Source: Microbispora triticiradicis (GTDB taxonomy: Bacteria; Actinomycetota; Actinomycetes; Streptosporangiales; Streptosporangiaceae). Taken from it: a DNA stretch of 64,000 bases. The stretch spans positions 1-64,000 of the forward strand of contig QFZU02000027.1 of the NCBI GenBank assembly GCA_003260025.2. The letters are read 5' to 3'. A program made the translations under genes and the position numbers. The notes below the pieces were generated by a model. That model had not been told where the DNA came from. It searched no databases and was given only the letters and a program-made list of their open reading frames with translations. Shown piece after piece: positions 54,153-63,987 of this stretch. The number at the start of each line of letters is the position of its first letter. The first letter of the stretch is position 1.

Positions 54153-55442
54153 TTGCGCCGTTTCGCCCCCCTCTTCGTCGCCGTCCAGGTCCTGTCGCTC
54201 GCCTTCCTGCTCGCGGCCCTCTTCCCGTCCCCGGCGGACGCCGCACCCGTTCCGTACGCGGCTGGTGCGACGTGGGCGGCGGGTGCGCCGTGCACGCCGG
54301 GCAGCGGCGTCAAGCTCCGGGGCAGGGACCTCACCGAGGGCGGCACCCTCCCCGCCAACCTGCGGTGCGCCGACCTCACCGGAGCCAAGCTCGACGGGGT
54401 GGATCTCACCGCCAAGGACCTGACCGGAGCCGTCCTCCGCAAGGCGTCGCTGAAGGAGGCCGACCTCGGCCAGGTCCATCTCGACTACGCCGACCTGCGC
54501 GGGGCCGACCTGTCCGACGCGGACCTCGGTCAGTTGCGGGCGAGGAAGGCGGACCTGCGCGGAGCGATCCTCACCGACGCGGACGCCGTCCAGGCCGAGT
54601 TCCCGCACGCCGACCTGACCGGCGCCGTCCTCACCCGGGCCGTGCTCACGCAGGCCGACCTCACCGACGCCACGCTCGTGGACGCGGACCTCAGAGACGT
54701 GACGCTCGGCCAGGCCAAGGCCCGCAAGGCCGACCTCACCCGGGCCAAGGCCGGCGGGGCCAAGCTCGGCCAGGCCCACCTGGAGCACGCCGTGCTCAGG
54801 AACGCGGACCTGTCGGAGGCGGAGTTCACCCAGGCTGAACTGGACGGCGCCGACTTCCGGGGAGCCGACGTCGGCAAGGCGTCCTTCATCCAGGCGAGCG
54901 ACGTGAACCTCACCGGCGCCCGCGGCACGCCCGTGAACCTGCCGGACGACGCCGTGGCGCCCGGCCTGACCGGCGGTGCGGACGAGGACACCGAAGCCGG
55001 TGTGGACGACGTCGTACGCGACGACACCGGCGACGATCCCACCGTGCGCCCGGGCGGCACGCGGGGCCCGTCACCGGCGGTGATCCTGGTCGTCGTGAGC
55101 GGGCTCGGGCTCATCCTGACGCTGGGCATGTGGGGCGTCGCGCACCGGCGCAGGCAGCGCTTCGCGGCGGAGATGGCGGTGGTCAGGCACGCGGCCGAGG
55201 AGGACGTGACCCGCTTCGGCGAGGAGATCGACGCCCTCGACTTCGAGATGAAGATCAACCAGATCAGCGGCCCGTCGCAGGAGTGGCGGGCGGCACTCGA
55301 CGCCTACGAGGCGGCCAAGCAGGCGCTCGGCCTCGCCCGCACGCCGTACGAGCTGCGGGCGGCGGGCGTGACCGTGGCGCGGGGACGGGAGGCCCTGCGG
55401 CAGGTGCGGTCCCGGCTGCCCCACACGGGCGGAAGCCACTGA
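54153..55442 (+). CDS. Secreted/membrane pentapeptide-repeat protein with shared cytoplasmic domain
   Basis: 429 residues from the TTG at 54153, chosen because AGGAGG lies 6 nt upstream and a signal peptide follows at once (MRRFAPLFVAVQVLSLAFLL, cleavage near ADA). Then about 35 pentapeptide units A(D/N)LxX (about 45-255, such as ADLTG, ADLRG, ADLSD) forming a right-handed beta-helix outside the membrane. An acidic linker (GGADEDTEAGVDD), a helix (SPAVILVVVSGLGLILTLGMW), then a cytoplasmic domain (EEDVTRFGEEIDALDFEMKI) nearly the same as in the protein at 51.4 kb. Most pentapeptide proteins are cytoplasmic; this one is exported. Confidence 0.85.
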   Translation: MRRFAPLFVAVQVLSLAFLLAALFPSPADAAPVPYAAGATWAAGAPCTPGSGVKLRGRDLTEGGTLPANLRCADLTGAKLDGVDLTAKDLTGAVLRKASLKEADLGQVHLDYADLRGADLSDADLGQLRARKADLRGAILTDADAVQAEFPHADLTGAVLTRAVLTQADLTDATLVDADLRDVTLGQAKARKADLTRAKAGGAKLGQAHLEHAVLRNADLSEAEFTQAELDGADFRGADVGKASFIQASDVNLTGARGTPVNLPDDAVAPGLTGGADEDTEAGVDDVVRDDTGDDPTVRPGGTRGPSPAVILVVVSGLGLILTLGMWGVAHRRRQRFAAEMAVVRHAAEEDVTRFGEEIDALDFEMKINQISGPSQEWRAALDAYEAAKQALGLARTPYELRAAGVTVARGREALRQVRSRLPHTGGSH

Positions 55443-55486
55443 GCCTCGACGCGCTCAGACGCCGGGCAGCTCAGACGCCGGACCCG

Positions 55487-56887
55487 TCAGATGCCGGCGG
55501 TCAGGGGCGACATGAGGCGGCGGGCCGCCTCGGTGATCGAGCCGGACAGCGACGGGTAGACGGCGAAGGTGTGGGCGAGCTGGTCCACGGTCAGGCGGTG
55601 CTGCACGGCCACCGACACCGCGAGGATCAGCTCCGAGGCGCGCGGGGCGACCACGACGCCGCCGAGCACGATGCCGGTGTTGGGCCGGCAGAACAGCTTG
55701 ACGAAACCGTCGTTGAAGCCCTGCATCTTGGCCCGGGCGTTGGTGGCGAGCGGCAGCTTGACCACGTTCGCCTCGATCTCGCCTGACTCGATCTGCCGCT
55801 GCGAGACACCCACCGCCGCGATCTCGGGGTCGGTGAAGATGTTCGCGGCGACCGTGGCCAGCCGGATCGGCTGTACGGCCTCGCCGAGCGCGTGCCAGAC
55901 CGCGATCCTGCCCTGCATGGCGGCGACCGAGGCGAGCATCAGGACGCCCGTGCAGTCGCCCGCGGCGTACACGCCCGGGGCGGATGTCCTGGAGACCTTG
56001 TCGACCTCGATGAAGCCGCCCCGGTCGAGCCGCACACCGTTGTCCTCCAGCCCGAGCCCGGAGGTGTTGGGCACCATGCCGACGGTCATCAGACAGTGGG
56101 TGCCCTCGGCCGTGCGGCCGTCCTCCAGCGTGACGACGACCCCGTGCTCGGTGCGCTTGACCGAGGCGGCCCGCGAACGGCCCATGACGTTCATGCCACG
56201 CCGCCGGTAGACCTCTTCGAGCACCTCGGCCGCGTCGGCGTCCTCGTTGGGCATCATCCGGTCGCGGGAGGAGACCAGCGTGACCTCCGACCCCAGCGAC
56301 TGGTAGGCGCCGGCGAACTCCGCGCCGGTGACGCCGGAGCCGACCACGATCAGGTGCCCCGGCAGCTCCTCCAGGTCGTAGAGCTGCCGCCAGCTGAGGA
56401 TGCGCTCGCCGTCCGGCTCTGCCCCGGGCAGCACCCGGGGGTGGGCGCCGGTGGCCACGATGACCACGTCGGCCCGGATCGTACGGTCGCCCGCGCGGAC
56501 CACCTGGGGATCGACCAGCCGGCCGCGGGCGCGGATGACCTCGACGCCCTCGGCGGCCAGCCGGGCGGCGATGTCGCCGGACTGCGCCAGCGCCAGTTCC
56601 TTGACGCGCTTGTTCACGTCGATCATGTCCACGGCGACGCCGCCCGCGTCACCGTCGAGGCCGCCGTCGAAGCGGACCCCCACGGAGGCCGCGTCGAGGA
56701 GCGCCTGCTTGCGGACGGAGGTGGCGATCAGGGTCTTGGACGGCACGCAGTCGGTGAGAACGCACGCCCCGCCGGGCCCTTCCTCCTCCACTACGGTGAC
56801 CCGCGCCCCCAGTTGCGCGGCGACCAGGGCCGCCTCGTATCCGCCGGGGCCGCCACCGATGATCACGATCCTTGTCACATGCTCCAT
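55487..56887 (-). CDS. lpdA: LpdA-type NAD(P)H quinone dehydrogenase
   Basis: 466 residues of the pyridine nucleotide-disulfide oxidoreductase family. FAD motif [10 protein letters not shown] (about 11-20); cysteine pair in [11 protein letters not shown], both kept; NAD site [15 protein letters not shown] site YAAGDCTG. The C-terminal catalytic His-Glu pair of lipoamide dehydrogenase is missing ([10 protein letters not shown] instead of HxHPTxSE), as in mycobacterial LpdA (Rv3303c), which reduces quinones. So dihydrolipoamide activity is not expected. Divergent from the cyclotransferase gene. Confidence 0.88.
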   Translation of the reverse strand: MEHVTRIVIIGGGPGGYEAALVAAQLGARVTVVEEEGPGGACVLTDCVPSKTLIATSVRKQALLDAASVGVRFDGGLDGDAGGVAVDMIDVNKRVKELALAQSGDIAARLAAEGVEVIRARGRLVDPQVVRAGDRTIRADVVIVATGAHPRVLPGAEPDGERILSWRQLYDLEELPGHLIVVGSGVTGAEFAGAYQSLGSEVTLVSSRDRMMPNEDADAAEVLEEVYRRRGMNVMGRSRAASVKRTEHGVVVTLEDGRTAEGTHCLMTVGMVPNTSGLGLEDNGVRLDRGGFIEVDKVSRTSAPGVYAAGDCTGVLMLASVAAMQGRIAVWHALGEAVQPIRLATVAANIFTDPEIAAVGVSQRQIESGEIEANVVKLPLATNARAKMQGFNDGFVKLFCRPNTGIVLGGVVVAPRASELILAVSVAVQHRLTVDQLAHTFAVYPSLSGSITEAARRLMSPLTAGI

Positions 56888-57003
56888 TGTCCCGCATCCT
56901 GGCTACGTATTCCCGGCGAGGGCCGCGTAACGGGTCAACTACTCGTATTTCTCTCGCCACACCCCATGCGCGCGCTACCCGTCCAACTTCGGCGATCTTG
57001 GAT

Positions 57004-57009
57004 TAGGCT
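57004..57009 (+). promoter_or_regulatory. -10 box of the gamma-glutamylcyclotransferase gene (leaderless)
   Basis: TAGGCT, 8 nt before the GTG at 57018, no Shine-Dalgarno. Confidence 0.45.
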
Positions 57010-57017
57010 TGGGTGCC

Positions 57018-57470
57018 GTGCCTGTTTACGCGGCCTACGGCAGCAACATGGACCCCAAGCAGATGGCGGAGTGGGCGCCCCACTCGCCCATGCGAGGAAC
57101 GGGGTGGCTCCCGGGCTGGCGGCTCACCTTCGGCGGCGAGGACGTCAGCTGGGAGGGCGCTCTCGCCACGATAGTCGAGGATGCCGACGAGCAGGTATTC
57201 GTGGTCCTGTACGACGTGCCGGAGTGGGACGAGCCGTCCCTCGACCGGTGGACGGGCACCGACCTCGGCCTCTACCGCAAGGTGCGGCTCCGCGTCGCGA
57301 CCCTGGAGGGCGACGTGCTCGCCTGGTCGCACGTGCTCGACTCCTACGAGGGCGGCCTGCCCTCGGCGCGCTACATCGGCATCCTCGCCGACGCCGCGGA
57401 GAAGGCGGGGGCTCCCGACGACTACGTCATGGGGCTGCGCAACCGCCCCTGCAAGTCCCTCGGCGACTGA
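57018..57470 (+). CDS. Gamma-glutamylcyclotransferase-like (GGCT/AIG2 fold) protein
   Basis: 150 residues. GGCT-fold start [14 protein letters not shown] with the YGSN motif and substrate loop; Glu in the [16 protein letters not shown] region, a candidate catalytic Glu. In mammals such enzymes make 5-oxoproline; bacterial members are poorly characterised. GTG 57018 fits a leaderless start 8 nt after TAGGCT; a TTG at 57009 does not. Ahead of the purine nucleoside phosphorylase on the same strand, but that gene has its own -10 box. Confidence 0.8.
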   Translation: MPVYAAYGSNMDPKQMAEWAPHSPMRGTGWLPGWRLTFGGEDVSWEGALATIVEDADEQVFVVLYDVPEWDEPSLDRWTGTDLGLYRKVRLRVATLEGDVLAWSHVLDSYEGGLPSARYIGILADAAEKAGAPDDYVMGLRNRPCKSLGD

Positions 57471-57540
57471 TTCCGTCCGCGTCGGCGACCCGAGCGACAG
57501 AACGGCAGGTGGAGCCGCCGGACTTCGTCATGCCCTTCTG

Positions 57541-57546
57541 TACGCT
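57541..57546 (+). promoter_or_regulatory. -10 box of the purine nucleoside phosphorylase gene (leaderless)
   Basis: TACGCT, 7 nt before the GTG at 57554, no Shine-Dalgarno. Confidence 0.45.
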
Positions 57547-57553
57547 CAGCAAA

Positions 57554-58351
57554 GTGACCCCTTATGACCTGGCGGCCGAGGCCGCGACCACGTTGAGGAA
57601 CCTCACCGGCATCCCCTCCTTCGACGCCGCCCTCGTCATGGGCTCGGGATGGGTGCCGGCCGCGGACGCGATCGGCGAGACGGTCGCCGAACTTCCGGTG
57701 ACGAAGCTGCCCGGGTTCACCCCGCCCGCGGTCGCCGGGCACGCCGGCACGGTACGCGCGGTGCGGACGGCGGCCGGGCTCAACGGGCTGATCTTCCTGG
57801 GGCGCACGCACCTGTACGAGGGGCGCGGCGTGGACCCGGTGGTGCACGGCGTCCGTACGGCCGTCGCGGCCGGGGTGCGCACGGTCGTGCTGACCAACGC
57901 GGCGGGCGGGCTGCGCCCGGAGACCCAGAAGGTCGGCGACCCCGTGCTCATCGCCGACCACATCAACCTGACCGGGAGCAACCCGCTCGTCGGCGCGACG
58001 TTCGTGGACCTGACCGAGGTGTACTCGAGGCGGCTGCGGGACCTCGCCCGCGAGGTGGATCCCTCGCTGGCCGAGGGCGTGTACGTGGCCTTCCGCGGCC
58101 CGACGTACGAGACGCCCGCGGAGATCCGCATGCTGCGCACGCTCGGCGGCGACCTGGTGGGCATGTCGACCGTGCTGGAGGCGATCGCCGCCCGGGAGGC
58201 CGGGGCCGAGGTGCTCGGGATCTCCCTGGTCACCAACCCCGGCGCGGGCCTGGCGGACGAGCCGCTCAACCACGAGGAGGTCCTGGAGGTCGGCCGCGCC
58301 ACCGCCGCCCGGATGGGCGTCCTGCTCGCCCAGGTCGTCGACAAGCTGTAG
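57554..58351 (+). CDS. Purine nucleoside phosphorylase (trimeric PNP-I type)
   Basis: 265 residues. Phosphorolysis of purine nucleosides for salvage. Motifs: MGSGW phosphate loop (about 30-34), [37 protein letters not shown] (about 181-192), [11 protein letters not shown] and SLVTNPGAG, as in the low-molecular-mass PNPs. GTG 57554 is 7 nt after TACGCT (leaderless). The phospho-sugar mutase gene starts 9 nt after the stop, so ribose-1-phosphate could be handed to that enzyme. Confidence 0.93.
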   Translation: MTPYDLAAEAATTLRNLTGIPSFDAALVMGSGWVPAADAIGETVAELPVTKLPGFTPPAVAGHAGTVRAVRTAAGLNGLIFLGRTHLYEGRGVDPVVHGVRTAVAAGVRTVVLTNAAGGLRPETQKVGDPVLIADHINLTGSNPLVGATFVDLTEVYSRRLRDLAREVDPSLAEGVYVAFRGPTYETPAEIRMLRTLGGDLVGMSTVLEAIAAREAGAEVLGISLVTNPGAGLADEPLNHEEVLEVGRATAARMGVLLAQVVDKL

Positions 58352-58360
58352 GGAGCACCC

Positions 58361-59995
58361 GTGACCGATCTCGTACGGCTCGCCCGCGAATGGCGTGACC
58401 AGGACCCCGACCCCGACACGCGGGCGGAACTCGACGCGATCCTGGACCGGCAGGATCTCGACGCGCTGGAGGACCGCTTCGGCGCCAAGCTGGAGTTCGG
58501 CACGGCGGGCCTGCGCGGCGCGCTGGGAGCCGGACCGAACCGGATGAACCGGGTGACCGTGATGCGGGCCGCCGCCGGCCTGGCCCGCGTGCTCGGACCG
58601 GGACGCCACGTCGTTATCGGCTACGACGGGCGGCACAAGTCCGACGTGTTCGCCGCCGACACGGCCCGCGTGCTGACGGGGGCCGGGCTGCGCGCGTCGG
58701 TCATGGCCGGGAGGTGGCCGACGCCGGTGCTGGCGTTCGCCGTCCGCCACCTCGGCGCGGACGCGGGCGTGATGGTCACCGCCTCGCACAACCCTCCCCA
58801 GGACAACGGCTACAAGGTCTACTGGGGCGACGGCGCGCAGATCGTCCCGCCGATTGACCAGGACATCTCGGCCGCCATCGACGCGACCGGCCCGGTGGAC
58901 GCCCTCCCGCTGGGCGACGCCTGGACGACCCTCGGCCACGACGACATCGTCACGCCGTACCTGCGGGCGCTGACGGCGCTGCCGCTGGGCGACGCCCGCG
59001 CGATCTCGGTCGCGTACACCCCGCTGCACGGCGTCGGCGGCGCGACCGTGTCCGAGGCGTTCCGCGCGGCGGGCTTCGAGGTGCCGGTCATGGTCGGCCG
59101 GCAGGCCATGCCCGACCCGAACTTCCCCACCGTGGCGTTCCCGAACCCGGAGGAGCCGGGCGCGATGGACCTCGCGCTCGAACTCGCCGCCGCCACCCGC
59201 GCCGACCTCGTCCTGGCGAACGACCCGGACGCCGACCGGTGCGCGGTCGGCACGCCGCTGCCCGGCGGCGGCTACCGGATGCTGACCGGCGACGAGGTGG
59301 GCGGGCTGCTCGCCGAGCACGTGCTGCGGCACACCTCGGGCGGCGACCGGCTGGTCGCCACGTCGATCGTGTCGTCCTCGCTGCTCGCGAAGATCGCCGC
59401 CGATCACGGCGTGCGGCACGCCGAGACGCTGACGGGCTTCAAATGGATCATGAAGACTGGGCCGGGGCTCGTCTTCGGGTACGAGGAGGCGCTGGGCTAC
59501 AGCGTCGGGTCGGACGCGGGCCTGCCGGTCCATGACAAGGACGGCGTCGGGGCCGCGCTCGCCGTCGCCGGGATGGCCGCCGCGGCCAGGCGGGAGGGTC
59601 GCTCGCTGCTCGACCTGCTGGACGACCAGGCCCGCCGGTACGGCCTGCACGCGACCACCCAGCTGTCGGTCCGGGTCGAGGACCTGTCGCTGATCGCGAA
59701 GGCGATGGAGCGCCTGCGGGCCAGTCCTCCGGCGCGGCTGGCGGGCCGGGCGGTGGAGTCGGCCGAGGACCTGTCGCGAGGGGTGGCCGGGCTGCCGCCG
59801 ACCGACGGCCTGCGCTACCGCCTCTCCGGCGACGCCCGGGTCATCGTCCGGCCCAGCGGCACCGAGCCCAAGCTCAAGTGCTACCTGGAGGTCGTCGTGC
59901 CGGTCGGGGACGAGGACGTCGCGGAGGCGAGGGCACGGGCCGCCGCGGACCTGGAGGCCCTGAAACAGGATCTCGCCACCGCCCTGGCCCTCTGA
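58361..59995 (+). CDS. Phospho-sugar mutase (phosphopentomutase/phosphoglucomutase type)
   Basis: 544 residues. Alpha-D-phosphohexomutase superfamily: phosphoserine in VMVTASHNPPQDNGYK (about 143-158), metal loop LANDPDADR, sugar loop GYEEALGY, phosphate-binding RPSGTEPKLK near the C-terminus. Length and motif set are like bacterial PgmB/PGM2 enzymes that interconvert ribose-1-P and ribose-5-P or glucose-1-P. The 9-bp gap after PNP favours the pentose role here. GTG start; GGGAGC lies 5-6 nt upstream. Confidence 0.92.
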   Translation: MTDLVRLAREWRDQDPDPDTRAELDAILDRQDLDALEDRFGAKLEFGTAGLRGALGAGPNRMNRVTVMRAAAGLARVLGPGRHVVIGYDGRHKSDVFAADTARVLTGAGLRASVMAGRWPTPVLAFAVRHLGADAGVMVTASHNPPQDNGYKVYWGDGAQIVPPIDQDISAAIDATGPVDALPLGDAWTTLGHDDIVTPYLRALTALPLGDARAISVAYTPLHGVGGATVSEAFRAAGFEVPVMVGRQAMPDPNFPTVAFPNPEEPGAMDLALELAAATRADLVLANDPDADRCAVGTPLPGGGYRMLTGDEVGGLLAEHVLRHTSGGDRLVATSIVSSSLLAKIAADHGVRHAETLTGFKWIMKTGPGLVFGYEEALGYSVGSDAGLPVHDKDGVGAALAVAGMAAAARREGRSLLDLLDDQARRYGLHATTQLSVRVEDLSLIAKAMERLRASPPARLAGRAVESAEDLSRGVAGLPPTDGLRYRLSGDARVIVRPSGTEPKLKCYLEVVVPVGDEDVAEARARAAADLEALKQDLATALAL

Positions 59996-60075
59996 AAGGC
60001 CCCGCGCCACTCGTGTCCCGGGCCTGCCGCGCACCGGTGACGGCCGCGCGGGTTCCGCACGAGCACGTTGGACGG

Positions 60076-60143
60076 CCCAGGCCCCTGCGACGTGACCCCA
60101 ACGGCGCCTCCGCCGGTGGGGCCGGTAGGCGCAGGGGCCTGGG
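60076..60143. terminator. Large nested hairpin between convergent genes
   Basis: Outer arms cccaggcccctgcg (60076-60089) / cgcaggggcctggg (60130-60143), 14 bp perfect. Inner arms ccccaacggcg / cgccggtgggg pair with one mismatch. No long T-run; it probably terminates both the mutase transcript and the ABC permease transcript. Confidence 0.65.
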
Positions 60144-60158
60144 TTGACGGCGGCCCGG

Positions 60159-62549
60159 CTACTGGCGGGCGCCGATGGTCTCGGCCGGGCGGGCGCGCAG
60201 GGCGAGACGCGCGGGGAGGCTCGTGGCGATCAGGGCGAGCGCGGCCACAGCGGCGATCACCAGCGCGTAGCCGGCCGGGGGGACGTACGGCACGGCCGAC
60301 CCGGTCATCCCCCTGCCAAAGGCCGACAGCGTGACCAGCGCGATGCCGGTCCCGGCGAGCACCGAGACGACCAGCGCGGTCAGGGTCTCCAGGCGGAGCA
60401 TGCGCAGCACCTGCCGCCGCGTCGCGCCGACCAGGCGGAGCAGGGCCAGCTCCCGCGACCGGTCCATGGTGGACATGGCCAGCGTGTTGACCACGGCGAT
60501 CGCGCCGAACGCGATGATCAGGCCCATGGCCACGTAGTCGACCTCGGCGTTCGGCGCCTGCGTCCCGGTCCCTTCCGTCGGCGACACCACCGGCGCCACG
60601 GCCGCCAGGGCCTCACGCCGGACCGAGGGCGCCTCGACGAGCAGGGTGCCCGAGGGATCGTCGACATGACCGGCCACCAGCGCGTACGGGAGGGTCAGGT
60701 CGCCGAACCCGAGGCCGCGCGAGTAGATCGCCACGACCTTCAGCTCCGCCGGGGTGCCGTCGCCCAGGGTGAGCCTGACCGTCTCGCCGGTCGACAGCCC
60801 GAGCCTGGACGCCGCCGGCTCGCTCAGCGCGGCCGACCTGGCGTCGAATCCGTCGAGCGAGCCGGTCACGACTCCCAGGTCCACGGCCTGACCGATCGGC
60901 CGCTCGCCGCCGTCGACGCCCTGCGCGCCGTACTTGTCCAGACCGACGCGCACGGAGGTGCGCACCACCGAGGTGACAGCAGTCACGCCCGGCACGCGGC
61001 GCACCGCGTCCGCCGTCGCGCCGCTCACCGTGTAGTCGGCGTGGGGACCGGCGGCGGCCTGCGCGGCCGACGCGTGTCCCATCGTGGTCTGGGTGAACAG
61101 GATGGTGCAGGTCAAGGCCACCAGAAGGGTGAGCGGCCCCATCACGGAGGCCATCCGTCCCGGATCCGTCCGCAGGTTGCGCGCCGCCAGGTGCCCGGCG
61201 CGGGAGGCACGCAGCGCGACGCCGAGCAGGGCGGTCGCGGCGCGGGCGAGCACCGGCCCGAGCAGGGTGACGGCCGTCGTCCAGACGAGCGCGGTCAGCA
61301 TGGTCACGGGGCTCGACGCCGCCTCGGTCTCCAGTCCCGACAGCACCAGCGTCAGCGCGATCCCGCCGGCGACGCACAGGACGCCCGCGAGCGAGCGGCC
61401 GAGGGGCAGGCCGCCCCCGCCCATGGCGGCCTCGCCGAGCGCCTCGACGGGACGGATCCGCGCGATCCGGCGGACCGACAGGCGGGTCGCGGCCCAGGCC
61501 GCCGCCACGGCGGCGAGCAGGGCGGCCGCCGCCGGGAACGGGCCGACCATCAGGCGCAGATTCTCCGGCATGGCGCCCAGCTCGACGAACCGGCCGCGCA
61601 GCCAGAACCCGAGGCCGATGCCGGCCGCCGATCCGACGACGCCGGCGACCAGGCCGACCAGCAGCGCCTCGCCGCCCAGCAGCCTGCGTACCTGCCCGGG
61701 CGTTGCGGCGACCGCGCGGAGGAGGGCGATCTCGCGCCGTCGCTGCTGGACCGCGAGGGCGGAGGTGCCGGTCACGACGAGGATCGCCACCAGCAGGGAC
61801 GTGCCGCCGAGGGCGCCGCCCAGGCTGATCAGCCGCACCCGTGCCTGCTCCGCGTCGAGGAACTCCACGGTGCCGCGCCCGTCCCCGGCGTAGGCCACGA
61901 GACGGTCGGTCAGCACCGGCGAGACGTCCACGCGGGGGAACACGCCGATCGCGGTCACCAGCCCTGGGCGCCCGGCCAGCCGGCGCGCCTCGGCCGTCGA
62001 GAAGAACACCGTTTCCTGGCTCGGCAGGGTCTGCGCCGTGACCCCCACGACCCGGTACGCCTCGCCTCGGACGTCGAGGGCAGCGCCCACGGACAGGCCG
62101 GAGCGGGCGTCCACGACCACCTCGCGGTTCTCTCGCGGCGGGCGTCCGCGCGCGACGGTGAACGGCGTGAGCCCCGCAGACTCCCACCCGTGCCCGAGAG
62201 CGTGCCCGTTCACGGGGAACGTCACCTCGGTCAGCACCTCGGAGACGCCCGGCAGGCCGCGCAGCCGCGCGGCCGTCGCCTCGGGGATCCAGACCCGCTC
62301 CGACAGCGGCTTGGCCTTCGTCTTGACCTTCCCGGAGGACGCGGCCACGGTCTCGTGGACGTTCTGGTCGCCCGCGACGATCAGCGGCGCGCCCGCGTAG
62401 CGCTCCGGCGCGACCCCGCCCCGCAGGCCGGTCTCCAGCAGCATCAGGCACGCGCAGACCAGCGCGGCGGCGCACACCAGCGCCACGAACGCCCCCGCGA
62501 ACGCCGCCCCGCGGTGCCGCAGGGTCTTCAGTGCGAGTCCGGTGATCAT
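60159..62549 (-). CDS. FtsX/MacB-type ABC transporter permease (two FtsX domains)
   Basis: 796 residues with about ten membrane helices: one at about 15-37, three at about 260-380, one near 410, and others at 460, 670, 725 and 760. Two FtsX domains separated by long extracytoplasmic loops, as in LolC/MacB-like permeases and bacitracin-resistance exporters. ATGA overlap with the ATPase gene. Such systems move lipoproteins, peptides or antibiotics; the substrate is unknown. Confidence 0.88.
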   Translation of the reverse strand: MITGLALKTLRHRGAAFAGAFVALVCAAALVCACLMLLETGLRGGVAPERYAGAPLIVAGDQNVHETVAASSGKVKTKAKPLSERVWIPEATAARLRGLPGVSEVLTEVTFPVNGHALGHGWESAGLTPFTVARGRPPRENREVVVDARSGLSVGAALDVRGEAYRVVGVTAQTLPSQETVFFSTAEARRLAGRPGLVTAIGVFPRVDVSPVLTDRLVAYAGDGRGTVEFLDAEQARVRLISLGGALGGTSLLVAILVVTGTSALAVQQRRREIALLRAVAATPGQVRRLLGGEALLVGLVAGVVGSAAGIGLGFWLRGRFVELGAMPENLRLMVGPFPAAAALLAAVAAAWAATRLSVRRIARIRPVEALGEAAMGGGGLPLGRSLAGVLCVAGGIALTLVLSGLETEAASSPVTMLTALVWTTAVTLLGPVLARAATALLGVALRASRAGHLAARNLRTDPGRMASVMGPLTLLVALTCTILFTQTTMGHASAAQAAAGPHADYTVSGATADAVRRVPGVTAVTSVVRTSVRVGLDKYGAQGVDGGERPIGQAVDLGVVTGSLDGFDARSAALSEPAASRLGLSTGETVRLTLGDGTPAELKVVAIYSRGLGFGDLTLPYALVAGHVDDPSGTLLVEAPSVRREALAAVAPVVSPTEGTGTQAPNAEVDYVAMGLIIAFGAIAVVNTLAMSTMDRSRELALLRLVGATRRQVLRMLRLETLTALVVSVLAGTGIALVTLSAFGRGMTGSAVPYVPPAGYALVIAAVAALALIATSLPARLALRARPAETIGARQ

Positions 62550-63280
62550 GCCGCGTACGCCCCCAGCCTCGTCATGCGCTCGGCGACCTTCTCGGAGCTC
62601 GGCGCGGTCATCGCGTCCACGATCCGGCCGTCGGCGAGGAACAGTACGGTGTCGGCGTAGGAGGCCGCCACCGGGTCGTGGGTGACCATCACCACGGTCT
62701 GGCCGAGGCCGTCCACCACCTCCCGCAGCAGCCGGAGCACGTCACGGGCCGTCATCGTGTCGAGCGCGCCGGTCGGCTCGTCGCCGAAGACCACCTGCGG
62801 CCGGGTCACCAGCGCCCTGGCGATGGCCACCCGCTGCTGCTGCCCGCCGGACAGCTGGGCGGGGCGGTGCCCAGTCCGGCCCGCCAGCCCCACCCGCCCG
62901 ACGATCTCCTCAAGCCAGGCCCGGTCGGCCCGCACCCCGGCCAGCCGCATCGGGAGCGTGATGTTCTCCAGCACGGTCAGGGACGAGACCAGGTTGAACG
63001 CCTGGAACACGAAGCCGATCCGCTGCCTGCGCAGCTCCGTCAACCAGGTCTCGTCCATGCCGGACAGCTCCGTGCCGCCCAGCCGCACGGAGCCGGAGGA
63101 GGGCGTGTCCAGCCCCGCCGCGCAGTGCAGGAACGTGCTCTTGCCCGAACCCGACGGCCCCATCACGGCGGTGAAGCTCCCGCCGGGGATGTTCACCGAG
63201 ACCTCACGCAGGGCCGCCACCGCGCCCTGTCCCTTCCCGTACACCTTGCTGACCGCGTCAAGGCGGAGCACCTCTGTCAT
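62546..63280 (-). CDS. MacB/LolD-type ABC ATP-binding protein
   Basis: 244 residues. Walker A GPSGSGKST (about 41-49), signature LSGGQQQRVAIARAL, Walker B VVFGDEPTGALD and H-loop VTHDP. The FNLVSSLTVLENI segment marks the LolD/MacB subfamily. Pairs with the FtsX-type permease through a 4-bp overlap. Divergent from the LuxR-type response regulator 98 bp away, a frequent arrangement in which the regulator controls the exporter. Confidence 0.95.
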   Translation of the reverse strand: MTEVLRLDAVSKVYGKGQGAVAALREVSVNIPGGSFTAVMGPSGSGKSTFLHCAAGLDTPSSGSVRLGGTELSGMDETWLTELRRQRIGFVFQAFNLVSSLTVLENITLPMRLAGVRADRAWLEEIVGRVGLAGRTGHRPAQLSGGQQQRVAIARALVTRPQVVFGDEPTGALDTMTARDVLRLLREVVDGLGQTVVMVTHDPVAASYADTVLFLADGRIVDAMTAPSSEKVAERMTRLGAYAA

Positions 63281-63378
63281 GTGCTCAAGCCTGCTGATCA
63301 GCGGTCACGCGTCCCAGAGACGGCCTCACCTCCTGCCCATGACCCCATCATGATCCGGACACTGGTAGACATATCCGC

Positions 63379-63987
63379 GTGATTCGCGTACTCCTTGCCG
63401 AGGACCAGCACGTCATCAGGAGCGCCCTCGCCGCCCTGCTCGGGCTGGAGGAGGACCTGGAGATCGTCGCGACCGTGGAGTCCGGAGAGGCCGCCCTGGC
63501 CGCCGCGCTGGTCCACCACCCCGACGTCGCCGTCCTCGACATCGACATGCCCGGCAGGCTGGACGGCCTGGCGGCCGCGGCCGAGCTCCGCACGCGCCTG
63601 CCCGCCTGCCGCGCTCTGATGCTGACGGCGTACGGCAAGCCGGGACACCTGCGCCGTGCCCTCGGCTCGGGTGTCGCCGGATTCGTGCTGAAGACGGCAC
63701 CGCCGGACGAACTGGTGGCCGCCATCCGCAAGGTCGCGGCCGGGGAACGGGTGCTCGACCCCTCGCTCGCGGTCACCGCCTGGGACCTGGCGGGCAACCC
63801 GCTCACCCCACGCGAGGCCGACGTGCTCCGCCTGGCCGCCGCCGGCGCGGACGCCACGGACATCGCCGCGCGGCTCCACCTGGCCGCGGGCACGGTGCGC
63901 AACTACCTCACCGTGATCGTGACCAAGCTCAACGCCCGCAACCGGACCGACGCCGTGCGTATCGCCACCGAAGCCGGCTGGATCTAG
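63379..63987 (+). CDS. LuxR/NarL-family response regulator
   Basis: 202 residues. Receiver domain with LLAEDQ, phospho-acceptor Asp54 in AVLDIDMPG, and Lys in VLKTAPP; C-terminal LuxR-type HTH (LTPREADVLRLAAAG, AAGTVRNYLTVIVTKL) about 138-195. DesR-like. GTG start with TAGACA 7 nt upstream and no Shine-Dalgarno, so possibly leaderless. A cognate histidine kinase is not in the window and may lie just beyond the right edge or on the other side of the exporter. Confidence 0.93.
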   Translation: MIRVLLAEDQHVIRSALAALLGLEEDLEIVATVESGEAALAAALVHHPDVAVLDIDMPGRLDGLAAAAELRTRLPACRALMLTAYGKPGHLRRALGSGVAGFVLKTAPPDELVAAIRKVAAGERVLDPSLAVTAWDLAGNPLTPREADVLRLAAAGADATDIAARLHLAAGTVRNYLTVIVTKLNARNRTDAVRIATEAGWI

